Assembly: GCA_051747385.1 (NCBI GenBank)
Contig: JBNJGB010000032.1
Location: 1 to 64,000, forward strand
Direction of reading: 5' to 3'
Length of the DNA: 64,000 nt
From: JBNJGB01 sp051747385
GTDB taxonomy: Bacteria > Myxococcota_A > UBA9042 > PHBI01 > JACKFB01
Part shown: in pieces, positions 8,630 through 16,208 of the stretch
Layout of the letters: each line of letters opens with the position of its first letter
How positions within the stretch are numbered: position 1 is the first letter of the stretch
Position numbers and translations under genes: made by a program
The notes under the pieces: generated by a model
The model's database searches: none
The model's input: only the letters and a program-made list of their open reading frames with translations
What the model was told of the DNA's origin: nothing

Positions 8630-9822
8630 CGGAGCACCTCCACGGCTTCCCCGGCCGACAGGCGGTTCCAGCCCAGGTAGGTGGAGACGACGACCCGACG
8701 CCCGGCCTCGAGGCCCTCCACGGCGGCCGTGCCGTCACGGACCAGGAGGACCCGGACCACGACCGGTCGGGTCCGGCCGTCGTCCACGACGAAGACCGCG
8801 GCGCCGCCGTCGGGGGTGTCCACCACGGCTTGCTCCGGGACCAGCACCGCGTCCTCGACCCGGTCGAGCACGACGTCGACCGGGAGCACGCTGCCGGGCC
8901 TCAACCCGGTGTCGGGCCCGGCCCACGCCTCCACGGTGAGCGTCCGATCGTCGGACAGGGAGGGGTGAAGCCGCGAGACCTCCAGGACCAGCGGTCCGCC
9001 GTCCGGGCCGGCCTCCGGCAGCCTCACCTCGGCGCCGGGGCGGATCCCGGGGAGGTCGCGCTGGGGCACGTCGAAGAGCACGCGCAGGCGCCGCCGATCC
9101 TCCACGACCAGCAGCGGTCGGCCCGGGGCGGCCAGGTCGCCGGGATCGACCATGCGGCGGGCCACGACGCCGTCGAAGGGGCTGGAGACCTTCGTGTAGT
9201 CCAGGCGCGCCCCCGCCTCGTCGCGGCGCCTGTCCTGCACGTCCACCTGTCGCCTCGCGGCGGCCAGGGCCTCCTTCGCCGCCTCCAGGCGCCCCTCGGC
9301 GTCGTTCGCCTTGTCGGCGGTGGCGTCCGCGACGGCCGGGGGGATGGCGCCCTCCCGGGCCAGCATCCGATCCCGCTCCAGCTCTCGGGTCCAGTAGCGC
9401 ACGCTCTCCCGGAGCGAGCGCAGGGTGGCCCGCTGGGACGCCACCTGCGCCCGGGCCTGGGCGACCTGGGCCTCGACGCCCTCGGCGGCGCTGCCGACCT
9501 CGGAGGTGTCGAGCCGGACGAGGGTCTGGTCCGCCTCCACGACGTCTCCCTCGCGCACCTCGACGGCGCGGACGCGGGCCGTGAGCTGGGCGGAGAGCTC
9601 CGCCTCCTGCCACGGGCGGACCCGGCCCAGCCAGGTGCGGGTCTCGGCCAGGGAGCCCGATCGGGCCTCCGCCGTCCGCACGGGGGTGGGGCGATCCGTC
9701 GGGGTCGGCGCGGCGGCGAGCTCGGCCTTCCTGTGCTTGACGAGGAGCACGGCGCCCACGACGAGCAGGACGACGGGGAGGAGGCGCACCAGGCGCCCGG
9801 CGGCTCGTTTCACTTTATTCAT
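8626..9822 (-). CDS. Efflux RND periplasmic adaptor (membrane fusion protein)
   Basis: A 398-residue HlyD/AcrA-type adaptor that should join the RND pump to its outer-membrane channel. It has an N-terminal membrane anchor (RLLPVVLLVVGAVLLVKH), a split lipoyl domain (VREGDVVEADQTLVRLD and YTKVSSPFDGVVARRMVDPG), an alpha-helical hairpin of about 100 residues between the halves rich in Ala/Arg/Glu, and beta-barrel text (LRVLFDVPQRDLPGI). It is the second gene of the marR-adaptor-pump operon and its stop overlaps the pump start by 4 bp. No good Shine-Dalgarno precedes the ATG at 9822. The 67-bp gap upstream carries a copy of the MarR-operator candidate. With the pump-channel fusion downstream, two genes would encode all three parts of the efflux machine. 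Confidence 0.9.
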   Translation of the reverse strand: MNKVKRAAGRLVRLLPVVLLVVGAVLLVKHRKAELAAAPTPTDRPTPVRTAEARSGSLAETRTWLGRVRPWQEAELSAQLTARVRAVEVREGDVVEADQTLVRLDTSEVGSAAEGVEAQVAQARAQVASQRATLRSLRESVRYWTRELERDRMLAREGAIPPAVADATADKANDAEGRLEAAKEALAAARRQVDVQDRRRDEAGARLDYTKVSSPFDGVVARRMVDPGDLAAPGRPLLVVEDRRRLRVLFDVPQRDLPGIRPGAEVRLPEAGPDGGPLVLEVSRLHPSLSDDRTLTVEAWAGPDTGLRPGSVLPVDVVLDRVEDAVLVPEQAVVDTPDGGAAVFVVDDGRTRPVVVRVLLVRDGTAAVEGLEAGRRVVVSTYLGWNRLSAGEAVEVLR

Positions 9823-9835
9823 CGTGTGACAACCA

Positions 9836-9847
9836 TTGGTATGCTAA
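9836..9847 (-). promoter_or_regulatory. Candidate MarR operator / -10 region of the efflux genes
   Basis: The minus-strand 12-mer TTAGCATACCAA differs at one base from TTAGCATAGCAA at 10357-10368 in front of marR. It lies in the 67-bp gap before the adaptor gene. TAGCAT can also serve as a -10 hexamer, so a repressor bound here would block initiation. Confidence 0.45.
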
Positions 9848-9889
9848 CGAAATGCACGAACGGGACACTCGGAGGGGGGACCGGCCCGC

Positions 9890-10321
9890 CTACTCCCCGA
9901 GGTTCTCCCGGAGCTGGGCGAGGACCCGCTTCGCCGTCTCGATGTCGGCGGGGTCCACGCCGCGATAGGAGCGGGCGAGGATCTCCTTCGCGATGCCCGA
10001 GACCTCGCTCCACACGGCGCGGGCCTCGTCGGTGAGGAGCACCCGCTTCACGCGCCGATCGTCCGGGTCCGGGTGCCGCTCGACCCAGCCGTCGCGCTCC
10101 ATGCGATCCACCAGCCTGGCCGTCGTCGCCGGGCTGATGAACAGGCGATCCGCGAGCTGGGTCTGGGACAGGGGGCCGGCCGCCACCAGGTGGGCGAGGG
10201 CGAGGAACTGGGCCCGGCTCACCCCCGTCTCCTCCAGGTGCGCGTCCAGGCAGCGCACGAAGGCCTTGAAGGTGATGTTGCAGTGGAAGCCGAGGCTGTC
10301 CCAGGGGTTCAGATCGCGCAT
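9890..10321 (-). CDS. MarR-family transcriptional regulator
   Basis: A 143-residue winged-helix regulator, normal MarR length. The DNA-binding part reads LSQTQLADRLFISPATTARLVDRMERDGWVERHPDP in segments (helix-turn-helix about residues 50-75), with the wing motif DPDDRRVKRVLLT. The start is ATG 10321, with GGAG about 6 nt upstream on the minus strand. An in-frame ATG about 50 bp further upstream is less likely. It is the first gene of the efflux operon, so it most likely represses its own transcription and that of the adaptor and pump, with relief by a small ligand that the pump exports. The ligand is not predictable. Confidence 0.88.
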   Translation of the reverse strand: MRDLNPWDSLGFHCNITFKAFVRCLDAHLEETGVSRAQFLALAHLVAAGPLSQTQLADRLFISPATTARLVDRMERDGWVERHPDPDDRRVKRVLLTDEARAVWSEVSGIAKEILARSYRGVDPADIETAKRVLAQLRENLGE

Positions 10322-10356
10322 GGGGGCTCCGGTCGGCGATCGCCGGGGGCGGTTCG

Positions 10357-10368
10357 TTGCTATGCTAA
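10357..10368 (-). promoter_or_regulatory. Candidate MarR operator overlapping the marR -10 element
   Basis: The minus strand reads TTGCAA, then an 18-nt spacer, then TAGCAT, a reasonable sigma-70 promoter for marR. The -10 hexamer lies inside the 12-mer TTAGCATAGCAA, which recurs with one change at 9836-9847. Two nearly identical words in the two promoters of one regulon suggest an operator. Confidence 0.45.
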
Positions 10369-10574
10369 TCATTTCACCGGGAAGGTTGCAAGCATGGGAA
10401 CGCGGTCCGCGATCGGGTCGTTTCCCGCACCCCTCGTGTGCGAGCCCGCCCCTTTGGGAGACCGGTCGAGCGGGGCGGGGCGCGCCGGGCGGCAGCCGTT
10501 CGCTGCCCGGGGCTTCGGCCTGGATCTTGCTCTCGAGCACACCGGTGACGTGCGCCATGCCCCCGGAGGTGCCG

Positions 10575-11642
10575 ATGCTGCGCGGAGACTGCCCGAAGCT
10601 GCGAGACGTCCTGGACGGCCTCCGGGAGCCGATCATGGTCATCGACACGGAGTACAACGTCCGCCTGGCCAACCAGGCCATGATGGACCTCGATCCCGAC
10701 TCCCTGCGCAGGCCGGTGCGCTGCTACGAGATCTCCCACCGGAGGACCGAGCCCTGCAGCGGCGAGGCGCATCCCTGTCCGCTCGCCCGCGTGACCGAGA
10801 CCGGCCGGACCATGACGGTCACCCACGAGCACACCCGGGACGACGGAGACGTCGCCTTCGTGGAGATCGTGGCCTCGCCCCTGTGGAACGACGAGGGCGA
10901 GTTCCTCGGCATCGTCGAGTCCGGCCGTGACATCACCGAGCGGGTCCGCGCCCAGCAGGCCCTGGAGCAGGCGCTGCGGGACAAGGAGCTCCTGATGCGG
11001 GAGATGCACCACCGGGTGAAGAACAACCTGCTGGTCATCCAGAGCCTGCTCCAGCTCCAGTCTCGACAGCTCGACGACGCGGAGGCCCGCCGCTACTTCG
11101 ACGAGAGCCAGCACCGCGTCCGCTCCATGGGGATGATCCACGAGCGCCTCTATCGCTCCCAGGACTTCTCCCGCGTCGAGTTCGACGGCTACGTGCGCAA
11201 CCTCGTCGAGCAGCTCCTGGCGAGCTATCGGGTCGGGCTCGACGACGTCGAGATGGTCGTGGACATCCCCCCGATCTACCTGGACGTGGACACGATCATC
11301 CCCTGCGGGCTCATCCTGAACGAGCTGATCTCCAACGCCCTCGAGCACGCCTTCCCCGACGATCGCGAGGGGCGGCTGGAGGTCTCCCTCCGGGAGATCG
11401 AGCCGGGCCGGTACGAGCTGCGGGTGGCGGACGACGGCGTCGGCCTCCCCGGGGACCTGGACGTGCACGCCATCGGCTCCCTGGGCCTGAAGATCGTCAC
11501 GTCGCTCGCGCGTCAGCTCGGCGGCAGCCTGGACATCGACCGGGGCGAGGGCACGGAGTTCCGGATCACGTTCACCGATCCCGAGGCCAGGGATCCCGCG
11601 CGTCCCGAGGCGTCCCAGGCGCCGAGCCGCCGGGCGGGATAG
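10575..11642 (+). CDS. PAS-domain sensor histidine kinase, HisKA_2 type
   Basis: A 355-residue soluble kinase. ATG 10575 has GGAGGT 4 nt upstream and fits better than the ATG at 10557. A PAS domain covers residues about 8-120 and carries a Cys/His pattern (CYEISHRRTEPC then HPCPL) common in deltaproteobacterial PAS domains, possibly metal-binding or redox-sensing. DITERVRAQQAL leads into the HisKA_2 dimerisation box MHHRVKNNLLVIQSLLQLQS, with the phospho-His at residue 145 or 146. The ATPase domain follows, with an N-box (LNELISNALEHAF) and DDGVGLPGD. No transmembrane segment is present, so it acts in the cytoplasm. There is no partner response regulator beside it. HisKA_2 kinases often work with detached regulators, and the one at 50183 is a possible but unproven partner. 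Confidence 0.88.
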   Translation: MLRGDCPKLRDVLDGLREPIMVIDTEYNVRLANQAMMDLDPDSLRRPVRCYEISHRRTEPCSGEAHPCPLARVTETGRTMTVTHEHTRDDGDVAFVEIVASPLWNDEGEFLGIVESGRDITERVRAQQALEQALRDKELLMREMHHRVKNNLLVIQSLLQLQSRQLDDAEARRYFDESQHRVRSMGMIHERLYRSQDFSRVEFDGYVRNLVEQLLASYRVGLDDVEMVVDIPPIYLDVDTIIPCGLILNELISNALEHAFPDDREGRLEVSLREIEPGRYELRVADDGVGLPGDLDVHAIGSLGLKIVTSLARQLGGSLDIDRGEGTEFRITFTDPEARDPARPEASQAPSRRAG

Positions 11643-11645
11643 CGA

Positions 11646-12218
11646 TCAGTCCTTCCCCAGCATCCCCTCCTTGAGCCCCTCGTTCGGGGGCTCGGGGCCC
11701 AGCCAGATGGCCATGAGGACCCGCGCGAAGTCCTCGCCCGGGATGGTGCCCATGGCCTTGCCGTTGGCGCTCAGGCGGACGCCCTCGCCCGGGAGGAAGT
11801 CGAGGATCACGCGATCGTCCTCCTCGACGTCGGTGGTCCAGCTCTCCAGGCGCGCGACCTTGGGCCGCATGGCGCTGTACTTCGAGCCGGCGTTGTCCTC
11901 GAACCCCTCGCGCCACGCCTCGACGATGTCCTCCCGGTCCACGTCGCGGACGAAGTGCATGATGACGCGCTTCGCGCCGTCGGAGCGCAGGATGGCCGCC
12001 GCGCTGGAGGTGCGCTTCGGCAGGTACAGGCCCGCCACGTAGACGTCCACCTTGAAGATGGTCGCTTCGCGGATGCCCATGCCGTTGAGCACGAGGGACT
12101 CGCCGGCCAGCTCCGCGCGGTCCGGCATGGTCACGCCGCCCTTGTCCGCGGCGAGGGCGGGACTCGCCGCCAGGAGCAGGGCCGCCGTCGCCAGCATCAT
12201 CCAGGTCGCTCGCTTCAT
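11646..12218 (-). CDS. Exported chalcone isomerase-like protein
   Basis: A 190-residue protein with a Sec signal peptide (MLATAALLLAASPALA before ADKG). The mature part has the chalcone-isomerase-like (Chalcone_3) pattern: LNGMGIREATIFKVDVYVAG near the start, then KRVIMHFVRDVD and a C-terminal FARVLMAIWLGPEPPN. Bacterial members of this family are periplasmic, bind fatty-acid-like ligands and are not known to isomerise chalcones, so an enzymatic role should not be assumed. It is 35 bp downstream of the membrane-protein gene at 12254 and convergent with the sensor kinase, whose stop lies 4 bp away. Confidence 0.8.
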   Translation of the reverse strand: MKRATWMMLATAALLLAASPALAADKGGVTMPDRAELAGESLVLNGMGIREATIFKVDVYVAGLYLPKRTSSAAAILRSDGAKRVIMHFVRDVDREDIVEAWREGFEDNAGSKYSAMRPKVARLESWTTDVEEDDRVILDFLPGEGVRLSANGKAMGTIPGEDFARVLMAIWLGPEPPNEGLKEGMLGKD

Positions 12219-12253
12219 CGCTCGTCTCCGGGCAGGGGGGAATCGGGGCCGGC

Positions 12254-13705
12254 TCAGGCGCTCAGCTCGTGGGCCAGGAGGCGGTCGAACTCCTCCAGCT
12301 CGGCCTCGTGGAGGCTCTTCTCCTCCTCGTCCGAGGAGAACACCGTGTGGCCGAACACCACCTCCTCGAGGCGGGCGCTCTCCCGGGCGCGCCGGGAGGC
12401 GTCGTACTGCGCGGCGATGGTGGGGAACCGATAGACCATGTCCCCCTCCTCGGTGACCTCGAGGTCGCCCTCGTAGTCGAGCACGAGGCGATCGGCCTGG
12501 CCCTCGGGGAGGGCGTCCTCGGTGATCGTCCGGGCCTGGCCGTCCCGGGCGGACTCGAAGACGGTCTTCATGCCCCGGCGGCGCGCGTTCTCCTGCTCGG
12601 CCCGGCGCACGGCGGCGCGGCGCTTCAGCCGGCGGCCCAGGGGCACCCCGAAGAAGACCAGGCTGAACACGAAGGGGACGACGCCGAGCGCGATGGTCGC
12701 GGCCATGGGCAGGGCCGGGCCGAAGAGCACCACGCTCGACATGACCAGGTTGAAGCTGTTCAGGCCCGTGATCCAGCCGTTCGACTTGCGCGGGTTGCCG
12801 GTCAGCGGCGGGACGCGGACCTCCTGCTCCCAGATGGGCCGCGGCTCGCGGGCGGCGCCGCCCTGCTCGTCGGCGGTCACCCGGAGCTCGTCGAAGCGAT
12901 AGACGAGGACGCCCTCCTCGGTGACGTCCACGTCGCCCCGGAAGCGGACCACGCCGGCGGTCAGCGCGGCGTCGGCGTGGTCCAGGCTCTGGCCCGACCG
13001 GGAGGCCCACTCGGCGGCCGTGATGCGACCCTCTCGCGCGCGGACGAACCGCGCGAAGTCCCGCCCCGTCTCCAGGAGGTCGGGCTCGGGCTCCTCGGGG
13101 CCGAACACGTACTGGAAGATGCGCTGGTAGAAGGGGCGCTTCGGCTTCTTGTGGGGCTTCCTGCGCATCCGGCGCCCGAACCGGCCGTGGGGCACCATGG
13201 CGCTGTCGAAGAGGTTCCACCAGAACAGGAACTCGAGCATCCGCGCCAGCAGGTAGAAGGGCAGGATGCCGATCTGCACGCCCGGCCCGTCGTCGTCGTC
13301 GCTGCGCATCATCGCCGCGATGCCGGCCAGGGCGATGGCCAGCAGGATCAGGACGAAGAGGACCGTGTAGCCCACCAGCATGACCATGATCCAGACCTTG
13401 AAGGCCACGACGAAGGCCTTCCAGAGGGCCGCCCGGATCCGGCGCCACACGCTGCCCGGCTGCTTGCCCCGGCGCGCCATCTCCGGGTCGAAGCGGTAGC
13501 GGAGGTTGCCCGCGTCGTCGACGTCCAGGTGGCTCCGGTACACGGACAGCATCCGGCGCATCGCCACGTCGGCCTGGTCGTAGGGGAGGCCGGTGTCCGC
13601 CGCGACGTCGCCGGTGGTGGCGACGCCGTCGCGCTTCTTCAGGGCGCTCCGGATGCGCTCCTCCACCTGGTGGTCGGCGAGGGTCTGGCTGGTCTGCTCC
13701 TCCAT
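12254..13705 (-). CDS. Membrane protein with three winged-helix-like modules, unknown function
   Basis: A 483-residue protein that I cannot assign to a named family. It contains three copies of a short module that begins with a helix-turn-helix-like stretch and ends in a beta hairpin: residues about 17-72 (TGDVAADTGLP, then DDAGNLRYRF), 220-280 (ITAAEWASRSG, then TEEGVLVYRF) and 390-445 (TEEGDMVYRF). Between modules one and two lie two or three membrane segments (VWIMVMLVGYTVLFVLILLAI and following). Another pair lies near residues 315-365 (MAATIALGVVPFVFSLVFF). Each module carries the same VTEEGxLVYRF ending, so they are internal duplications. Starts at an ATG followed by EEQTSQ. No catalytic motif is visible. 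Confidence 0.7.
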   Translation of the reverse strand: MEEQTSQTLADHQVEERIRSALKKRDGVATTGDVAADTGLPYDQADVAMRRMLSVYRSHLDVDDAGNLRYRFDPEMARRGKQPGSVWRRIRAALWKAFVVAFKVWIMVMLVGYTVLFVLILLAIALAGIAAMMRSDDDDGPGVQIGILPFYLLARMLEFLFWWNLFDSAMVPHGRFGRRMRRKPHKKPKRPFYQRIFQYVFGPEEPEPDLLETGRDFARFVRAREGRITAAEWASRSGQSLDHADAALTAGVVRFRGDVDVTEEGVLVYRFDELRVTADEQGGAAREPRPIWEQEVRVPPLTGNPRKSNGWITGLNSFNLVMSSVVLFGPALPMAATIALGVVPFVFSLVFFGVPLGRRLKRRAAVRRAEQENARRRGMKTVFESARDGQARTITEDALPEGQADRLVLDYEGDLEVTEEGDMVYRFPTIAAQYDASRRARESARLEEVVFGHTVFSSDEEEKSLHEAELEEFDRLLAHELSA

Positions 13706-13752
13706 GGGGGATGCTCCTCGGTGGGTCCGTCACGCCCGGCGCCGCGGGGGGC

Positions 13753-13772
13753 TGACGCAAGAGCCTGCGTCA
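13753..13772. other. Perfect 7-bp inverted repeat
   Basis: TGACGCA and TGCGTCA flank a 6-nt loop in the gap between the membrane-protein gene and the BCCT-tail gene. On the minus strand it follows the tail gene stop by about 50 bp. It could end the transporter transcript or bind a dimeric regulator. There is no T-tract. Confidence 0.4.
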
Positions 13773-13821
13773 TGCGGCGCGTTGTCTCAACATCCGGACG
13801 GTCGATCTCCATCCGTGGAGC

Positions 13822-14259
13822 TCACCAGCCCATCCACTTGGCGTACTCGTCCAGGAAGTCCTGGATGATGTCCTCGCGGGTGAACTCCGTCAGCTCGTAC
13901 GCCTCGGTGCCCGACCGCATGACGACCTCGGCGTGGGCCACCGTGCCGCCGTCCTCGCCCATCTCGGGGAAGGCGAAGCTCATCGTGTGGTACACGCGGC
14001 CGCGGACCGCGTAGGAGAACTCCTCCTCGCCCTCGTGGAGGACCGTGATGGAGGCCTGGTACGGCCCCTCGTCGACGTGCACGGTCCGATCGTGCTTCGC
14101 CAGCTCCCGCTCCAGCTCCCGGAAGGCCGGGACGACCGTGTCGCGGATGAACAGGGTGATGTGCAGGCGGCTCTCCTCGGTGGGGACTCCGCGAGGTCGG
14201 CGGCGCCCCGGCGCGCGGGAGACGATTCGCTTCAGGCGGCTCCTCCAGTCCTTCTTCAT
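13822..14259 (-). CDS. Detached BetT-type C-terminal regulatory domain of the BCCT transporter
   Basis: A 145-residue soluble protein. It begins MKKDWRSRLKRIVSRAPGRR and ends TREDIIQDFLDEYAKWMGW. This matches, in order, features of the long cytoplasmic C-terminal tail of BetT-type choline transporters: a basic amphipathic start, FIRDTVVPAFRELEREL, a central YAVRGRVYHTMSFAFPE, and the closing FTREDIIQDFLDEY. In BetT that tail senses osmotic conditions and gates transport. Here it is a separate gene whose ATG overlaps the transporter stop (ATGA), so the two are translationally coupled. The assignment rests on remembered family patterns, not on an alignment. If correct, the protein should bind the cytoplasmic face of the transporter. 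Confidence 0.65.
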   Translation of the reverse strand: MKKDWRSRLKRIVSRAPGRRRPRGVPTEESRLHITLFIRDTVVPAFRELERELAKHDRTVHVDEGPYQASITVLHEGEEEFSYAVRGRVYHTMSFAFPEMGEDGGTVAHAEVVMRSGTEAYELTEFTREDIIQDFLDEYAKWMGW

Positions 14260-15788
14260 CGGGGGTCCTCCGGGTGGGTGGCCAGCTCACGGATGGGGCG
14301 CGCGCGACGGCCCGGACGATGCTCGGCGCGCAGCCCCTTGCGGAGGCTCACGCACATGGCGATCAGCACCACGCAGAAGGGCAGCGCCGTCGTGATGGCG
14401 GCGGTCTGGAGCGCGGCGAGGCCGCCCGTGAGCAGCAGGACGGACGCCACCGCGCCCTCCGTGAGGGCCCAGAAGATGCGCTGGGCCACGGGCGGGTTCG
14501 GCTCGCCCCCGGAGGTCAGGATGTCGATGACGAGGGACCCCGAGTCGGACGACGTCACGAAGTAGGTGGCGATGACGAGGGTGGCGAGCGTGACGCTGAT
14601 GCCCTGCCAGGGCAGGCGCTCGAGCATCACGTACAGGGCCACCGGGACGCTGTCCTGCACCGCCGCGGCGATGCCGCCGCCCTCGAAGAGCTCCATGTGG
14701 ATGGCGGTGTTCCCGAAGATGACCAGCCAGAGGAACGTCAGGAGGGTCGGGACGAGCAGCACGCCCATGATGAACTGGCGGATGGTGCGCCCTCGGGACA
14801 CGCGGGCGATGAACATCCCGACGAAGGGCGACCAGGAGATCCACCAGCCCCAGTAGAACATGGTCCACTTCGACTGCCACTCGGTGCCCACGAAGGCGTC
14901 CGTGCGGAATGTCATGGCGACCAGGTCCGACAGGTACGTCCCGACGCTCTGCACGAAGGTGCCGAGGAGGAAGACGGTCGGGCCGACGGCGAAGACGAAC
15001 AGCACCAGGATCAGGCCCAGGAAGAGGTTCATCTCGCTCAGGCGCCGGATGCCCCTGTCGAGCCCGGAGACGACGGAGGCCGTGGCGACCAGGGTGATGC
15101 CGGCGATGAGGAAGAGCTGGTTCGTGGTCGAGTGGTCCAGCAGCCCCAGGTGGGCCAGGCCGGAGTTGATCTGCATGACGCCGAGGCCCAGGGACGTGGC
15201 GATCCCGAACAGGGTCCCGAACACCGCCAGGATCTCGACCACGTCGCCGCCCGCGCCGTGGATGCGCTTGCCCAGCAGGGGATAGAAGGCCGAGCGGATG
15301 GTCAGCGGCAGGTCGTGGCGATACGAGAAGTAGGCCAGGGACAGCCCCACCACGATGTAGATGGCCCAGGCGTGCATCCCCCAGTGGAAGAAGGTCAGGA
15401 CCATGGCCTGCCGGGCCGCCTCGACGGTGCCGGGGTCGGCGTGCGGGGGCTGGCTCATGTGCAGGATCGGCTCCGCGACGCTGTAGAAGAGCAGGCCGAT
15501 GCCCATCCCCGCGCTGAACAGCATCGCGAACCACGACGTGTTCGAGTAGGCGGGCTCCTCGTCGTCCTTGCCCAGGCGTATGTCGCCGTAGCGGCTGAAG
15601 AACAGGTAGATGACGAAGCCGAGGAAGAAGGCGACCGAGCCGATGTACAGCCACCCGAACCGGCCCACGATGAACGCCTGGATGGCGTCGAACGCCGCCG
15701 CCGTCGGCTCGGTGAACGCCGCCGCCAGCACGACGAAGATCAGGATCACGCCGGCGGAGACGAAGAACACGACCGGGTTGACCTTCAT
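14256..15788 (-). CDS. BCCT-family betaine/choline/carnitine transporter
   Basis: A 510-residue, 12-TM secondary transporter of the BCCT family. Diagnostic stretches are the glycine-rich SAGMGIGLLFYSVAEP in TM3 and the signature WGWWISWSPFVGMFIARVS around TM8, whose tryptophans form the trimethylammonium pocket. It lacks the usual long N- and C-terminal tails: the protein ends soon after the last membrane helix (SLRKGLRAEHRPGRR...), and the C-terminal tail appears to be the next gene. It should import quaternary ammonium compounds such as choline or glycine betaine, for osmoprotection or as nutrients. Which substrate cannot be told. Its start lies 22 bp after the end of a truncated hydrolase gene. 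Confidence 0.92.
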   Translation of the reverse strand: MKVNPVVFFVSAGVILIFVVLAAAFTEPTAAAFDAIQAFIVGRFGWLYIGSVAFFLGFVIYLFFSRYGDIRLGKDDEEPAYSNTSWFAMLFSAGMGIGLLFYSVAEPILHMSQPPHADPGTVEAARQAMVLTFFHWGMHAWAIYIVVGLSLAYFSYRHDLPLTIRSAFYPLLGKRIHGAGGDVVEILAVFGTLFGIATSLGLGVMQINSGLAHLGLLDHSTTNQLFLIAGITLVATASVVSGLDRGIRRLSEMNLFLGLILVLFVFAVGPTVFLLGTFVQSVGTYLSDLVAMTFRTDAFVGTEWQSKWTMFYWGWWISWSPFVGMFIARVSRGRTIRQFIMGVLLVPTLLTFLWLVIFGNTAIHMELFEGGGIAAAVQDSVPVALYVMLERLPWQGISVTLATLVIATYFVTSSDSGSLVIDILTSGGEPNPPVAQRIFWALTEGAVASVLLLTGGLAALQTAAITTALPFCVVLIAMCVSLRKGLRAEHRPGRRARPIRELATHPEDPR

Positions 15789-15810
15789 GGATGCTCCTCC
15801 GGCTCGTCGG

Positions 15811-16170
15811 TCAGCCCACCTCGCGTACCAGGGCGGCGCACCGATCGGGAGCGGCCATGGCGACCTCGAGGGCCACGTTGGCCCCCAGGGACAGCCCGCC
15901 GACGACGGCGCGCTCCAGGCCCAGGTGGTCGAGCAGCGCGAGCACGTCCTGCGCGAACGCCGCCCAGGAGTACCGGCTCGCGTCGGTCGGGCGATCGCTC
16001 GGGCCGTGACCGCGCAGGTTCAGCAGGATCACCCGCTGGTCGGGCAGGGCCCGCCGCAGCCGTACGAACATCCGCGACGACCACAGCAGGCCGTGGACGA
16101 GGACGATTGGCGTCCCCGTCCCGTGGTCCACGTAGTGGAGGCGCAGGCCGTCGTGGGTGAACCAGGGCAT
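15811..16170 (-). pseudogene. Truncated alpha/beta hydrolase (N-terminal part only)
   Basis: The 119 residues match the first half of an alpha/beta hydrolase: LHYVDHGTGTPIVLVHG with the oxyanion HG, RGHGPSDRP, and the nucleophile elbow GGLSLGANVALE. Family members run about 260-290 residues. This frame stops soon after the nucleophile, so the acid and the catalytic His are missing and hydrolysis is unlikely. The deletion end lies directly in front of the BCCT gene, which suggests that a rearrangement joined the two. A promoter-like TTATAG sits just before the ATG, so the stub may still be transcribed and lead into the transporter gene. Confidence 0.7.
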
Positions 16171-16176
16171 GGGGCC

Positions 16177-16182
16177 CTATAA
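16177..16182 (-). promoter_or_regulatory. -10-like element, candidate leaderless start
   Basis: TTATAG on the minus strand ends 6 nt before the ATG at 16170, and there is no Shine-Dalgarno. This spacing would start the transcript at or near the A of the ATG. Confidence 0.35.
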
Positions 16183-16208
16183 CACGCCACGCGGCCTGCG
16201 CGACCGGG

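Noticed and set aside
3534..8738. A 1734-residue open frame on the minus strand across the HNH and RND genes
   Set aside because: Its translation is Arg/Gly/Pro-rich noise in the wrong frame of the RND and HNH genes, a common effect of very high GC content.
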